This document shows positions 18,513 to 27,966 of a stretch of DNA of 64,000 nucleotides, one piece after another. Source of the DNA: Acinetobacter sp. Ver3 (lineage in GTDB: Bacteria; Pseudomonadota; Gammaproteobacteria; Pseudomonadales; Moraxellaceae); NCBI RefSeq assembly GCF_000632455.1, contig NZ_JFYL01000001.1, positions 97,694 through 161,693 on the forward strand. The letters run 5' to 3'. The notes beneath the pieces were generated by a model. The model was not told the DNA's origin. It was given only the letters and a program-made list of their open reading frames with translations, and made no database searches. Position 1 is the stretch's first letter; every line of letters begins with the position of its first letter. The translations under genes and the position numbers were made by a program.

Positions 18513-19688
18513 TCAATTATGATAGTGCTGTAAAAGTTGTTGCGTTGAATGAACTTGCGGTGATAACTCCATTAAACGCTCCATTGCATCAACTGCGTCA
18601 GGATTTCGTGCAATGTATTTTAAAAGCACTTCAACATCACAATAGTTAAAAATTGCTTCACTCAAACGCGAATCTAGACAATTTCGCCAAGAACATAAGA
18701 ATGGGCTTTCAGTTTTTGCGAGCATTACACCATTGACCTGCTGTAAAGCTTTATCAACAAATCCAACGTCTAAAGCATTTTCGATTTGGAGGAAATCAGC
18801 TTCAATATGCGCCAGTAATTTATAGGGTCTTGAGCCTAACATTCCACCCAATAAATCTCGAAGCTGGGACATTTCAGCTTTTAAAGTTCCCATGCTTACC
18901 TTTCGCTCCCCATACAAAGCTTGATGAAGCGAATCTAAGCTAAGCCCTTGAGGACATAATGCCAATATTGTCAAAATTTCAATCTGTCTAGGGGTAACCA
19001 CCAAGGTACGTCCGTTAAATATGACTTGAGGAATTCCAAAGGTACGAATAAATAAATGTTGGCGTTGATAATTCAGTAATGCTGATTGTATTAAAGATGC
19101 ACAACGTTCTGCTGCGAGTAGTCCAAAACTATTGTGATGATCCCATGTCGTTGATAAATCTAATACACCAATGAGTTGCTTCGAAAATGGATCAACAATT
19201 GGCGCTGCATAGCACACCCAATCATGAATAGACTCCATATAGTGTTCATTTGAAAACACACAACTTGATTTTTCAGTTTTCAAGGTTAATGCTAAAGCAT
19301 TGGTTCCAACCACTTCCTCCCGCCATTGACCGCCTTCAATAAAGTGAACACGTTCTGCAGCCTTACGCATTTGTTGACTAGCTTCCGTCCAAATAATGGT
19401 GCTGTTGATATCGCCTACCGCAAGTACCATAGATGATTGTTGTGCAACATGTTTTAACTCTTGTTCACATATTTTCAATGCTTGATTTAGGCTGTTACTT
19501 TCAACAGTACTCGTTGTGATCAACGGCGCTACCATTCGCTCTTTCGGAATTTCTGCCAACTTCGATCTTTGCCAAGACTTTAAAATATGCTGACCAAGTT
19601 GTTTCGCCTGTACAGTTGAAAGACTGATTTTCTCTCTAAGTGTTTCTATTTGTTGTCTTTGCTTGATTAGAGTCTGCATTGAGTTCAT
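18513..19688 (-). CDS. GAF-domain transcriptional regulator without AAA+ module
   Basis: A 391-residue regulator. The first 210 residues match the N-terminus of AcoR-type activators: ILKSWQRSKLAEIP, then a GAF sensor with EEVVGTNALALTL and DWVCYAAPIVDPF...GVLDLSTTW. AcoR-type proteins continue with a sigma-54-contacting AAA+ domain and a Fis-type HTH. Here a different C-terminus follows (LVVTPRQIEILTILALCPQG ... GTLKAEMSQLRDLLG) resembling a winged helix of the OmpR/SARP kind. It is divergent from the aldehyde dehydrogenase gene and probably controls it and the alcohol dehydrogenase. Confidence 0.82.
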   Translation of the reverse strand: MNSMQTLIKQRQQIETLREKISLSTVQAKQLGQHILKSWQRSKLAEIPKERMVAPLITTSTVESNSLNQALKICEQELKHVAQQSSMVLAVGDINSTIIWTEASQQMRKAAERVHFIEGGQWREEVVGTNALALTLKTEKSSCVFSNEHYMESIHDWVCYAAPIVDPFSKQLIGVLDLSTTWDHHNSFGLLAAERCASLIQSALLNYQRQHLFIRTFGIPQVIFNGRTLVVTPRQIEILTILALCPQGLSLDSLHQALYGERKVSMGTLKAEMSQLRDLLGGMLGSRPYKLLAHIEADFLQIENALDVGFVDKALQQVNGVMLAKTESPFLCSWRNCLDSRLSEAIFNYCDVEVLLKYIARNPDAVDAMERLMELSPQVHSTQQLLQHYHN

Positions 19689-19892
19689 TCCTTATTATCT
19701 CAACATTTCCCAATATGCATGTGTTGTACTTATTATAGTTATAGTATTTGTTGATCAGTTGTAAACCTTCATCATTCCAACCTTTTTCCAACCTTATAGT
19801 GGTTATGTTAACTCATCAATAATAGAAGATATCTAATACCAAAGACGAAGATATTTTCCATAACTTTATAGCACAACCAAAGGATGGACACT

Positions 19893-21404
19893 ATGCGCTA
19901 CGCTGATCCCAATCAACCAGATTCTAAAGTTCAATTTAAAGCACAATACGAAAATTTCATTGGTGGGAAATGGGTTCCTCCAGTAAAAGGTGAGTATTTT
20001 GATAATCTTTCTCCCGTAGATGGGAAAGTCTTTACTCGAGTTCCCCGTTCTTCAGTCGAGGATATTGAACTCGCTTTGGACGCAGCTCATGCCGCTAAAA
20101 CTGAATGGAACAAAACGTCTGCAACAACTCGCTCTAACATTTTATTAAAAATAGCAGATCGCTTAGAAGAGAATCTAGAATTACTTGCTGTGGCAGAAAC
20201 ATGGGACAATGGTAAACCTATCCGTGAAACCTTAGCTGCAGATATTCCACTGTGTATTGACCATTTCCGCTATTTTGCTGGCTGTATCCGCGCACAAGAA
20301 GGTGGTATTTCAGAAATCGATGAAGATACTATCGCTTACCATTTTCATGAGCCGTTGGGTGTCGTTGGACAGATTATTCCATGGAACTTTCCGATTTTAA
20401 TGGCGGCGTGGAAACTTGCGCCTGCATTAGCAGCGGGGAACTGTATTGTCTTAAAACCAGCTGAGCAAACTCCTGTCAGTATTCTAGTTTTAGTTGAACT
20501 GATACAAGATATTTTACCACCAGGTGTGCTGAATATCGTCAATGGTTATGGTGTTGAAGTAGGACGCCCTCTTGCCACAAATCCACGTATTTCAAAAATT
20601 GCATTTACTGGCTCAACTGCCGTTGGTCAATTAATTATGCAATATGCCACCGAAAATATTATTCCAGTGACATTAGAACTGGGTGGCAAATCTCCAAATA
20701 TTTTCTTCGAAGACATCATGGATAAGGATGATGAATATCTAGATAAAGCGCTTGAAGGTTTTGCCATGTTTGCCCTGAATCAGGGAGAAATTTGTACTTG
20801 TCCATCACGCGCTTTAGTCCAGGAAAGTATTGCTGATAAATTCTTAGAGATGGCTGTAGAGCGCGTGAAGCGAATTAAAACGGGACATCCACTTGATACA
20901 GAAACCATGATTGGTGCTCAAGCCTCGCAAGAGCAACAAGATAAAATTTTAGGTTGTATTGCGACAGGTCGTGAAGAAGGTGCTCAAATTCTTACGGGTG
21001 GTCAAGCACGTGAAGAAATTGGACAAGGTTTTTATATTGAGCCGACGATTTTCAAAGGCAATAACAGCATGAAAACATTCCAAGAAGAAATTTTTGGACC
21101 AGTTTTGGCTGTGACAACATTTAAAGATTTCGACGATGCTATCAACATTGCCAATGACACCATTTATGGATTAGGTGCTGGTGTTTGGTCACGATCAGCG
21201 CATACTTCATATCGTGCAGGACGTGCAATTCAATCAGGTCGAGTCTGGACAAATTGCTACCATATCTACCCTGCTCATGCTGCTTTTGGTGGTTATAAAA
21301 AATCAGGGATTGGTCGTGAAAATCATAAAATGATGCTGGATCATTACCAACAAACTAAAAATTTATTGGTGAGTTACTCAACTAAACCAATGGGTTTCTT
21401 CTAA
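19893..21404 (+). CDS. NAD-dependent aldehyde dehydrogenase, AcoD/ExaC type
   Basis: A 503-residue aldehyde dehydrogenase, probably for acetaldehyde. It has [34 protein letters not shown] (general base Glu) and the catalytic Cys in [13 protein letters not shown], the pattern of the AcoD/ExaC group. ATG 19893 is preferred over ATG 19884: AAGG lies eight bases before it, and family members start MRYA. Divergent from the GAF regulator; no sigma-54 promoter is visible, consistent with the regulator lacking AAA+. Confidence 0.93.
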   Translation: MRYADPNQPDSKVQFKAQYENFIGGKWVPPVKGEYFDNLSPVDGKVFTRVPRSSVEDIELALDAAHAAKTEWNKTSATTRSNILLKIADRLEENLELLAVAETWDNGKPIRETLAADIPLCIDHFRYFAGCIRAQEGGISEIDEDTIAYHFHEPLGVVGQIIPWNFPILMAAWKLAPALAAGNCIVLKPAEQTPVSILVLVELIQDILPPGVLNIVNGYGVEVGRPLATNPRISKIAFTGSTAVGQLIMQYATENIIPVTLELGGKSPNIFFEDIMDKDDEYLDKALEGFAMFALNQGEICTCPSRALVQESIADKFLEMAVERVKRIKTGHPLDTETMIGAQASQEQQDKILGCIATGREEGAQILTGGQAREEIGQGFYIEPTIFKGNNSMKTFQEEIFGPVLAVTTFKDFDDAINIANDTIYGLGAGVWSRSAHTSYRAGRAIQSGRVWTNCYHIYPAHAAFGGYKKSGIGRENHKMMLDHYQQTKNLLVSYSTKPMGFF

Positions 21405-21415
21405 AACAAAAGCTA

Positions 21416-21443
21416 AAGAAGCGGCTGATTGCCGCTTCTTTTC
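21416..21443. terminator. Terminator after the aldehyde dehydrogenase
   Basis: AAGAAGCGGC, a 5-nt loop, then GCCGCTTCTT and TTT. It lies between converging genes. Confidence 0.85.
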
Positions 21444-21463
21444 TGCTACAGGAGCTTAATGGA

Positions 21464-22516
21464 TTAGCTGGCTTGTAGACTTTTCATATCAATCACAAAA
21501 CGATATTTCACATCACTTTGAAGCATTCGCTCAAATGCCTCATTAATATTTTGCATATCAATGACTTCAACATCTGACACGATATTGTGCTGACCACAAA
21601 AATCAAGTAGTTCTTGAGTTTCTTGAATCCCACCAATCACCGATCCAGCGATTGATTTTCTTCCCATAATCATGGGCACGGAATTGCTGCTAAATTCTCC
21701 GAGATAGCCTACCAATACCAGTGTCCCACTCAATGCAAGTGTCGGAATATAAGGCTTTAAATCATGATCATAAGGCACAGTATCAATAATTAAATCAAAC
21801 TGATTTTTCACTGATTTCATTTGTGTTGGATCTGTTGATAACACGACATGATCTGCACCTAAATCACGTGCATCCTGTTCTTTATTTGCTGATCGTGTAA
21901 ATAAAGTCACTTCTGCACCAAGTGCATGAGCAAGTTTAATCGCCATATGACCTAAACCACCGAGTCCAACAACAGCCACTTTAGAGCCTTCACCGACATT
22001 CCAATGTTTTAATGGCGACCACGTCGTGATCCCAGCACATAAGATGGGTGCAATGGATTGTGTATCTAAATTTTCAGGTACTTTCAATACAAAATCTTGG
22101 CTCGCAATGATCGTTTGTGCGTAGCCACCATAAGTAGGTGTTTGATCATGACGATCTAAACTACCATACGTTTGTGTATTGCCAGCTTCACAATATTGCT
22201 CCAAACCTTGGTGACAAGCAGAACAAGTACGACATGAATCTACCATACACCCGATTCCGACCAGATCTCCAACCTTAAACTTCGTTACCGATGCTCCGAT
22301 GCTTTTTACGCGACCAATTACTTCATGACCAGGTACAATTGGGTAACGACTAAAACCCCAATCATTACGCGCTTGATGTAAGTCAGAATGACATACACCG
22401 CAGTATTCAATATCAATAATGACATCATCGGGGCGAGCTTGACGTTGCTGAAACGTATATGGAACCAATGGACTTTTAGAATCAAGCGCTGCGTAAGCTA
22501 AAACATTATGGGTCAT
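21464..22516 (-). CDS. Zinc-dependent NAD(P) alcohol dehydrogenase, YahK/CAD type
   Basis: A 350-residue medium-chain dehydrogenase. Catalytic zinc ligands lie in YCGVCHSDLH and VPGHEVIGRV. The structural zinc Cys cluster is CRTCSACHQGLEQYC. The Rossmann motif is VAVVGLGGLGHMAIKLA. This is the cinnamyl-alcohol-dehydrogenase-like group (E. coli YahK, yeast Adh6), which mostly reduces aldehydes with NADPH. The DsbA-fold isomerase gene lies 101 bp upstream on the same strand. Confidence 0.92.
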   Translation of the reverse strand: MTHNVLAYAALDSKSPLVPYTFQQRQARPDDVIIDIEYCGVCHSDLHQARNDWGFSRYPIVPGHEVIGRVKSIGASVTKFKVGDLVGIGCMVDSCRTCSACHQGLEQYCEAGNTQTYGSLDRHDQTPTYGGYAQTIIASQDFVLKVPENLDTQSIAPILCAGITTWSPLKHWNVGEGSKVAVVGLGGLGHMAIKLAHALGAEVTLFTRSANKEQDARDLGADHVVLSTDPTQMKSVKNQFDLIIDTVPYDHDLKPYIPTLALSGTLVLVGYLGEFSSNSVPMIMGRKSIAGSVIGGIQETQELLDFCGQHNIVSDVEVIDMQNINEAFERMLQSDVKYRFVIDMKSLQAS

Positions 22517-22617
22517 CGTGACTCCCTCAAGCTGTTAATTTCGTACTCTCTTATTCGTTATATCACATCAATATTTTTAATAAATTTAGCTGAGTCTCAA
22601 TTTAATTTCTTTTTCAC

Positions 22618-23220
22618 TTATTTTTGTAATTCGCGCTCTACAAAATGCAAGCGATCTTGCCCCCAGTACATATTTTCCCGCAAAAAAAATGTAGGTGCTC
22701 CGAATACCCCTCGTTGTACGGCATTGTTTGTTTCATCAATCAATTTTTGTTTTACCACCGGATCTTGGCTTAAATCCAAAAGTTGCTGACCGTCGATTGC
22801 ATCACCTTGAAATAAATTTATCAGAACTTCTGGATCGGCTAAATTCAAGGGCTTTCTAAACATCGCATCAAAAAGCTTGGTCAAAATCACTTCAAAATAT
22901 TCATCATGATAGATTTTCACTGCCGTTAATATACGCATTAAAGTCAATGTATTCATTGGAAAATATGGATTCATCTGCATCGGGATCTGATAATAATCTG
23001 ACCAACGACTTAAGTCTTGCATTGAATAGATCCCTTTAACAGGCACCTCAATTGGACTCTTGTTACCAGTCGACTTAAAAATTCCACCCAATAAAATTGG
23101 TGTGTAATCAATCACTGCATTATATTTTTTGGTGATTTCTTGTAGCTTATAAAAAGCCAAATAACTAAATGGACTGCCAAGATCGAAATAAAATTCAACT
23201 TTTTGTTGTTGTGTAGTCAT
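22618..23220 (-). CDS. 2-hydroxychromene-2-carboxylate isomerase / DsbA-fold family
   Basis: A 200-residue GST-kappa/DsbA-fold protein. The N-terminus VEFYFDLGSPFSYLAFYKLQ has Ser in place of the CxxC pair, as in HCCA isomerases, which use glutathione to isomerise an intermediate of naphthalene breakdown. GVFGAPTFFL near the end carries the cis-Pro. No naphthalene genes are close, so the substrate is unknown. It is 22 bp downstream of the SDR and probably in the same operon. Confidence 0.85.
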   Translation of the reverse strand: MTTQQQKVEFYFDLGSPFSYLAFYKLQEITKKYNAVIDYTPILLGGIFKSTGNKSPIEVPVKGIYSMQDLSRWSDYYQIPMQMNPYFPMNTLTLMRILTAVKIYHDEYFEVILTKLFDAMFRKPLNLADPEVLINLFQGDAIDGQQLLDLSQDPVVKQKLIDETNNAVQRGVFGAPTFFLRENMYWGQDRLHFVERELQK

Positions 23221-23242
23221 GTCTTATCCTTATTAAATATGA

Positions 23243-24016
23243 TTACCACTGTTCAGACCATGGTCGCAAATCCAATTCATGTGTCCAAGCATCTCGTGGT
23301 TGATGAGCAATATGCCAATAGTTATCAGCTATATGTTGAGGATTCAAAATACCGTCATGCTGTTTTTTTTCATACAAATGAGGGAAAGTATCTTTAATAA
23401 AATCAGTATCAATCGCCCCATCAATAATGATGTGCGCAACATGAATATGATGAGGCCCTAACTCTTTTGCCATACTTTGGGCTAAGGCTCTTAACGCATG
23501 TTTAGCGCCAGCAAAAGCGCTGAAATATGATGAACCACGGATGCTTGCTGTTGCACCAGTGAAAATGATAGTGCCGCGCTGCCTTGCGACCATCCGTTTA
23601 GCGACTTCACGACCATTTAAAAAAGCACTAAAACAAGCCATTTCCCAGATTTTAAAATATTTACGTGCTGTTTCTTCTAGAATGCTACACGGCACATTTG
23701 CTCCAATATTAAAAACCAATACTTCAATCTGACCAATGTCACGTTCAATTGTGTCAATCAGTTGAATCACTTGATCTTCTTTTCTTGCATCTGAAGCAAA
23801 TCCATAAGCTTTACCACCGTGTGCTTCAATCTCTCGGATGACAAGTGCAAGCTTGTCTGCATTGCGTCGAGTCATACAAGCAGTATATCCACCTCGTGCA
23901 AAGCGTTTTGCGATCTCACTGCCTGTGGCATCTCCTGCACCAATGATCAGTGCGACCTTGTTATATGTTGATTTTTCTTCTGAATGATTAATTTCTGACT
24001 GCTGATCGTTCATCAT
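23243..24016 (-). CDS. SDR-family oxidoreductase with catalytic Tyr replaced by Phe
   Basis: A 257-residue SDR with the cofactor motif IIGAGDATGSEIAKRF and VFNIGANVP in place of NNAG. The Ser is present (FTGATAS). The usual YxxxK reads FAGAK, so the proton-donating Tyr is Phe while the Lys is kept. My recollection is that a subfamily with FAGAK...ELGP...VIIDGAID exists, so this is probably inherited rather than a fresh mutation. First gene of a probable three-gene operon with the DsbA-fold isomerase and perhaps the zinc dehydrogenase, divergent from a TetR gene. Confidence 0.85.
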   Translation of the reverse strand: MMNDQQSEINHSEEKSTYNKVALIIGAGDATGSEIAKRFARGGYTACMTRRNADKLALVIREIEAHGGKAYGFASDARKEDQVIQLIDTIERDIGQIEVLVFNIGANVPCSILEETARKYFKIWEMACFSAFLNGREVAKRMVARQRGTIIFTGATASIRGSSYFSAFAGAKHALRALAQSMAKELGPHHIHVAHIIIDGAIDTDFIKDTFPHLYEKKQHDGILNPQHIADNYWHIAHQPRDAWTHELDLRPWSEQW

Positions 24017-24029
24017 CTCTCCATTAAAT

Positions 24030-24053
24030 AACGATCGTTATTATAACGATCAC
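24030..24053. promoter_or_regulatory. Probable TetR operator
   Basis: ATAACGATCGTTAT at 24030-24043 is a perfect 14-bp palindrome, and ATAACGATC repeats at 24045-24053. Both lie in the 83-bp gap between the divergent SDR and TetR genes, the usual place for a TetR operator. Confidence 0.7.
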
Positions 24054-24099
24054 TATGTTATAGTTTTGAGGCACAGTCAATGGTTATTGAATATTCAAT

Positions 24100-24672
24100 A
24101 TGAGATATAAAGCAGGATACAAAGAAGAAAAACGTCGCGAAATTTTAAAAACCAGTGGTGAACTCGCAAAAAAACAAGGTTTTAACAATACTGGGGTTGA
24201 TGGTTTTATGCACGCTGCAAATATGACCAGCGGTGCTTTCTATTCTCACTTTTCTTCAAAAAACGACTTATTTAAAGCCTTAATCGAATCTGAAATCGGA
24301 GCAAGTATTCAACAGTGGGAAATGAATCCTCATCAAGATCCAGAATCTTGGTTAGATTTTGAAATGAACCGATATCTTTCTCTATTACACGTTCAACACC
24401 CAGAAAAAGGCTGTGTTTTACCCTCACTTGCTGCTGAAGTTTCACGCGCTGATGTTGACATTAAACAATGTTTTGAAAAAGAACTTCAGCGTGGTTACAA
24501 ACTATTTGCGCAGCATGCTCCAGAACCTGATTTCGCTTGGGCAATACTCTGTCAAATGGTGGGCTCCGTACTATTAGCACGTGGAGTTCAAGATGAACGC
24601 TTAAAAAAAGATATTCTCAATTCTAGTCTAGCTATGCTCAAGACATTATTAAAAAATGGGATTGCGAAATAA
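24100..24672 (+). CDS. TetR/AcrR family regulator
   Basis: A 190-residue repressor with the TetR HTH at about residues 10-55 (VDGFMHAANMTSGAFYSHFSSKNDLFKAL) and a helical ligand domain. It is divergent from the SDR operon with a palindrome between them, so it likely represses that operon and itself. The ligand is unknown; an aldehyde, quinone or similar reactive compound would suit the redox enzymes it faces. Confidence 0.9.
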   Translation: MRYKAGYKEEKRREILKTSGELAKKQGFNNTGVDGFMHAANMTSGAFYSHFSSKNDLFKALIESEIGASIQQWEMNPHQDPESWLDFEMNRYLSLLHVQHPEKGCVLPSLAAEVSRADVDIKQCFEKELQRGYKLFAQHAPEPDFAWAILCQMVGSVLLARGVQDERLKKDILNSSLAMLKTLLKNGIAK

Positions 24673-24755
24673 ATCGTTTTATATTGTTTTATGGACGAAA
24701 CCTTAGTTCCAAAAGCTCTATAATTTCCTCATCATTCTTTTAAGAACGTCACATC

Positions 24756-25457
24756 ATGAGAAAGCTTCCTGAAACAGTATATGCAATACAGCATTTAGCC
24801 TTTGAAGATCTAGGTTCTTTTGAGGAGACACTATATCAACTGGGTTATCGGGTCAGATATTTTGATGCAGGTGTGGATGATCTTTCAGTAGCATTAAACT
24901 ACGAAGGTCTGACCATTATTTTGGGTGGACCGATTGGTGTTTATGAAACAGAAGATTACCCTTTCCTACAAACAGAAATAGACTTACTTAAAGAAAGATT
25001 AAAACTTCAACGCCCTACGCTTGGCATCTGTCTAGGTGCTCAACTCATTTCAAAAGCCTTGGGTAGTGCAGTATATGCCGGCCACACCAAAGAAATTGGC
25101 TGGAGTACGGTAGATATTATAAATGAGCAAGACAACGTTCTAAATTCTTTAAATGGTGTGCCAGTTTTGCATTGGCATGGTGATACCTTTGATCTTCCCT
25201 CGCAATCGAAACTTCTGGCGAGCACTCAAATTTATAAAAATCAGGCTTTTCAAGTTGGATCTAATATTTTAGCACTCCAGTTCCATCCTGAAGTGACCTC
25301 AGATAGTTTAGAGAAATGGTTGATTGGTCATACTTGCGAATTGCGTAAAGCGGGTATAGATATTACTCAATTACGTGCAGATAACCATCGTTATGCTGAA
25401 AAACTTGAATCTGTAGCAGGTTCAATCTTAAGCCGTTTTATTGAACAGATTAATTGA
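24756..25457 (+). CDS. Class I glutamine amidotransferase, GMP-synthase-like
   Basis: A 233-residue stand-alone glutaminase domain. The triad is visible: nucleophile Cys92 in GICLGAQL, His177 and Glu179 in LQFHPEVTSD, and the oxyanion loop GGPIGVYE. Stand-alone members (for example YfeJ-like or gamma-glutamyl hydrolases of glutamyl-polyamines) lack a synthetase partner. The partner or true substrate cannot be deduced here. Monocistronic, or followed by lysE after 94 bp. Confidence 0.88.
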   Translation: MRKLPETVYAIQHLAFEDLGSFEETLYQLGYRVRYFDAGVDDLSVALNYEGLTIILGGPIGVYETEDYPFLQTEIDLLKERLKLQRPTLGICLGAQLISKALGSAVYAGHTKEIGWSTVDIINEQDNVLNSLNGVPVLHWHGDTFDLPSQSKLLASTQIYKNQAFQVGSNILALQFHPEVTSDSLEKWLIGHTCELRKAGIDITQLRADNHRYAEKLESVAGSILSRFIEQIN

Positions 25458-25551
25458 TTTTGATTTGATTGCCTTCAACCCAACTGTAGATCAGGATATT
25501 GGATTGTGCTATACCTAAATTCAATATCCAAAAATTATAATGAAGATATAA

Positions 25552-26178
25552 ATGTCACCACTGTTCAGTTTAGCCATCATTCATTTCTTTGCACTTATTA
25601 GTCCTGGACCAGATTTTTTATTTGTCACGCAAAGTGCGGTTCGACAGTCTCGCATACATGCACTTTTTGCAGCATTAGGAATTTCTCTTAGTATTTTAGT
25701 TTGGGCAATTTGTGCTATGAGTGGATTACACTATCTATTCCAAAAAATGGCTTGGCTCCAAACAATTATGATGATTTTAGGAGGGGTTTATCTCATTTAT
25801 TTAGGCATTCAACTCTTTAAATCAGGGCTAACGAAATTAGAACCTGCTTCAGCTTACGTTACAAAAGGCATAGTCAAGAAAAAATACAGTTCTTTACTGA
25901 TTCAAGGCTTTCTCACCAATATGGCAAATCCTAAAGCATTAGTTTACTTCAGTAGTGTTTTCGCGCTTGCGATGAATAGTGATGCAACTCTGATACAGCA
26001 GAGTTCACTGTTAATGTTAATTTTTGTTGAAAGCTTGATTTGGTTTGCGATAGTTGCTTTTATTTTTTCTGCTAAACAAGTAAACACAATATATCAAAAA
26101 ATCAGCAAGAAGATTGATCTTATAACAGGTAGTATTTTTATCAGTTTTGGATGTTTCTTAATTTTTAATCGTGATTAA
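25552..26178 (+). CDS. LysE/RhtB family amino-acid exporter
   Basis: A 208-residue inner-membrane protein with the family opening (FFALISPGPDFLFVTQSAVRQS) and five to six hydrophobic segments. The FLTNMANPKALVYFSSVFAL motif is typical of RhtB-type threonine, homoserine or lysine exporters. The exact amino acid is not predictable. A second paralogue lies at 32391-33032. Confidence 0.9.
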   Translation: MSPLFSLAIIHFFALISPGPDFLFVTQSAVRQSRIHALFAALGISLSILVWAICAMSGLHYLFQKMAWLQTIMMILGGVYLIYLGIQLFKSGLTKLEPASAYVTKGIVKKKYSSLLIQGFLTNMANPKALVYFSSVFALAMNSDATLIQQSSLLMLIFVESLIWFAIVAFIFSAKQVNTIYQKISKKIDLITGSIFISFGCFLIFNRD

Positions 26179-26201
26179 AAAAGCACCCGTAGGTGCTTTC
26201 T
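26178..26201. terminator. Terminator between lysE and yceI-like genes
   Basis: AAAGCACC, a 4-nt loop, then GGTGCTTT. The better T tract is on the minus strand and serves the YceI gene; it may also end the lysE transcript. Confidence 0.75.
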
Positions 26202-26225
26202 AAAATGTACTGTTTTTGAAGAATA

Positions 26226-26813
26226 TTATTTCTTATCAGTTGCGACTGAAGCTTCAGTCGTAATATTCACCGTGATTTTGTCGCCTACATTAGGCACATA
26301 TGCGCCTACACCGAATGCAGAACGGTCAAATGAAGTCGTTGCATTGAAACCAATAGACTGCGCTTTCGTCATAGGATGTACGGCTTGTTTATTCAAAACA
26401 GCATCTAGTACGACAGGCTTAGTAACATTTTTAATCGTTAGATCACCTGTGATCTTATACTTGTTCTTACCATTTGGTTGAACTTTAGTACTTTTAAAAG
26501 TGATATTCGGATATTTTTCAGCATCAAAGAAATCTGGTTTCAATAAATGTTCATCTAATGCTTTAACATTTGTATTGATACTTGAAAGTGGAATTGTAAC
26601 ATTCACTGCTGAATTCGCAGGCTTTTCATTGTCTACTTTGATCGTCCCTTGGATATCGCTAAAATTACCTGATGGTGTAGAAAAACCAAAATGATCCCAA
26701 GTAAATACTGTCGCTGTATGAGTTGGATCAATTTTATACTCAACTGGTTTAGCAACTGAAACTGTTGCTACAGAAAGTACTACGGCACTTAACGCTATTG
26801 TTTTAAAGTTCAT
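26226..26813 (-). CDS. Periplasmic YceI family protein
   Basis: A 195-residue secreted lipocalin-like beta-barrel. A Sec signal peptide is clear (MNFKTIALSAVVLSVATVSVAKP, cleavage after SVA). The mature part opens with YKIDPTHTATVFTWDHFG and ends with SFDRSAFGVGAY, typical of YceI proteins that bind polyisoprenoids or amphiphiles. GAGGAA eight bases before ATG 26813 sets the start; upstream in-frame ATG 26855 would spoil the signal peptide. Single gene. Confidence 0.93.
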   Translation of the reverse strand: MNFKTIALSAVVLSVATVSVAKPVEYKIDPTHTATVFTWDHFGFSTPSGNFSDIQGTIKVDNEKPANSAVNVTIPLSSINTNVKALDEHLLKPDFFDAEKYPNITFKSTKVQPNGKNKYKITGDLTIKNVTKPVVLDAVLNKQAVHPMTKAQSIGFNATTSFDRSAFGVGAYVPNVGDKITVNITTEASVATDKK

Positions 26814-27122
26814 CAATTTTTCCTCAAATTTTTTAAAAACATTAATGTATAGCATTCTGAAATTCTTGCATCAGTACAGATAGAACAGTTTGTTGCAAGA
26901 TTAGAACGCACCTTAAGAAAGTGCCACTTTTATCAAATCAATTTGATCAGATTATGACTATCACTTGTGTATAGATCATGTTTTTCATCTTTAAGCTTTC
27001 TCCTAATAAGCAGTTAACATCAACACATATCTTAAATATGAGATTAAATTAAACATTTATACAATATAATAATATTTTGTCTCATTTATAATACTAAAAT
27101 TACCACTTTGAACTGGAGAATA
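26814..27122. other. Intergenic region, no gene seen
   Basis: A 309-bp A/T-rich divergent promoter region between the YceI and NTF2-like genes. I see no RNA gene, repeat or clear operator. Confidence 0.5.
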
Positions 27123-27125
27123 ATG

Positions 27126-27653
27126 ATGAGTGAACAACAACAAGCGATTGATAAAGCGCTTAAAACTAAAGCACCTAAAGATGTCGTATTGGCTTTTTTA
27201 TATAATACTGATAAATCAAGAGTAGCGATTGCTTCAGAAAAGTTAGTGGCTGAAGATGCCATTTATACTTCGCTAAATTTTAATAATCCTGAACTTAAAC
27301 AAATTGAACCTTGGGCTGGTACTTCTACAGGTCGTGATGTCTACATTTATACTTTTTCTAATGTCGGAACTTATTGGACGATCGATGATTTTCAAATCAC
27401 AGATATTTTAGCTGAAGATGAAACAGTGGCTGTATTCGGTCAATTTACTTATACATCTGTTTACGCTAAGCGCACTTTTACTTCACCTTTTTCAATTAAA
27501 GCAATAGTTAAAGATGGCTTAATCACGTATTTCCAGTTTATGGAAGATACTTATGCTTCAGCAGCATCTTTCAGAGTAAGTGGTGAATGGACAATTCAAC
27601 AAAATGCTGATCCAAAATTAAATTTTACCGTGTCAGAAACTACGGCTAATTAA
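27126..27653 (+). CDS. SnoaL/NTF2-like fold protein
   Basis: A 175-residue protein without signal peptide. The pattern of an N-terminal helix, VAEDAIYTSLNF, GRDVYIYTF, the central strands and FSIKAIVKDGLITYFQFMEDT matches polyketide-cyclase/nuclear-transport-factor-2-like proteins. Members bind small hydrophobic ligands or act as isomerases; many have no known role. GGAGA at 27115-27119 supports ATG 27123 or 27126. Single gene followed by a hairpin terminator. Confidence 0.8.
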   Translation: MSEQQQAIDKALKTKAPKDVVLAFLYNTDKSRVAIASEKLVAEDAIYTSLNFNNPELKQIEPWAGTSTGRDVYIYTFSNVGTYWTIDDFQITDILAEDETVAVFGQFTYTSVYAKRTFTSPFSIKAIVKDGLITYFQFMEDTYASAASFRVSGEWTIQQNADPKLNFTVSETTAN

Positions 27654-27681
27654 CTGTAAAATAATAAAAATAGGATAATAA

Positions 27682-27707
27682 AAAAGCCTCATAAGAGGCT
27701 TTTTTTA
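27682..27707. terminator. Terminator after the NTF2-like gene
   Basis: AAAAGCCTC, a 4-nt loop, then GAGGCTTTT and more T, between converging genes. Confidence 0.85.
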
Positions 27708-27713
27708 TGACTG

Positions 27714-27941
27714 TTAAAGCTTTTCAATCAGAATACGATCAATCTGTTTTAATCCTGAAGTTTTTTCACGATTTTTTCGACGTACTTTAATGATTTTCTC
27801 TTCAGCCATATCTTGTAGCAATAATTCTACTGCTACCATCGCTTCAAGTGGTAAGTCTTCACCAATCCACTTTTGCTCACCCGCATCCATTAAAGTAATT
27901 TCATCACTAATTTGCTCGTACAAACTCACTGCGCTACTCAC
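27714..27941 (-). CDS. Small acidic/basic protein of unknown function (about 76 aa)
   Basis: Family not recognised. The first half is acidic (ISDEITLMDAGEQKWIGEDLP) and the second is basic (KIIKVRRKNREKTSGLKQID). The open frame extends to ATG 28007, but that start lies inside the tkt terminator and adds an unlikely N-terminus. GTG 27941 or GTG 27929 are better starts. A perfect inverted repeat lies just upstream (27967-27986). Confidence 0.6.
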   Translation of the reverse strand: MSSAVSLYEQISDEITLMDAGEQKWIGEDLPLEAMVAVELLLQDMAEEKIIKVRRKNREKTSGLKQIDRILIEKL

Positions 27942-27966
27942 TTCTAATCTGAAATTTAGGGAATGA

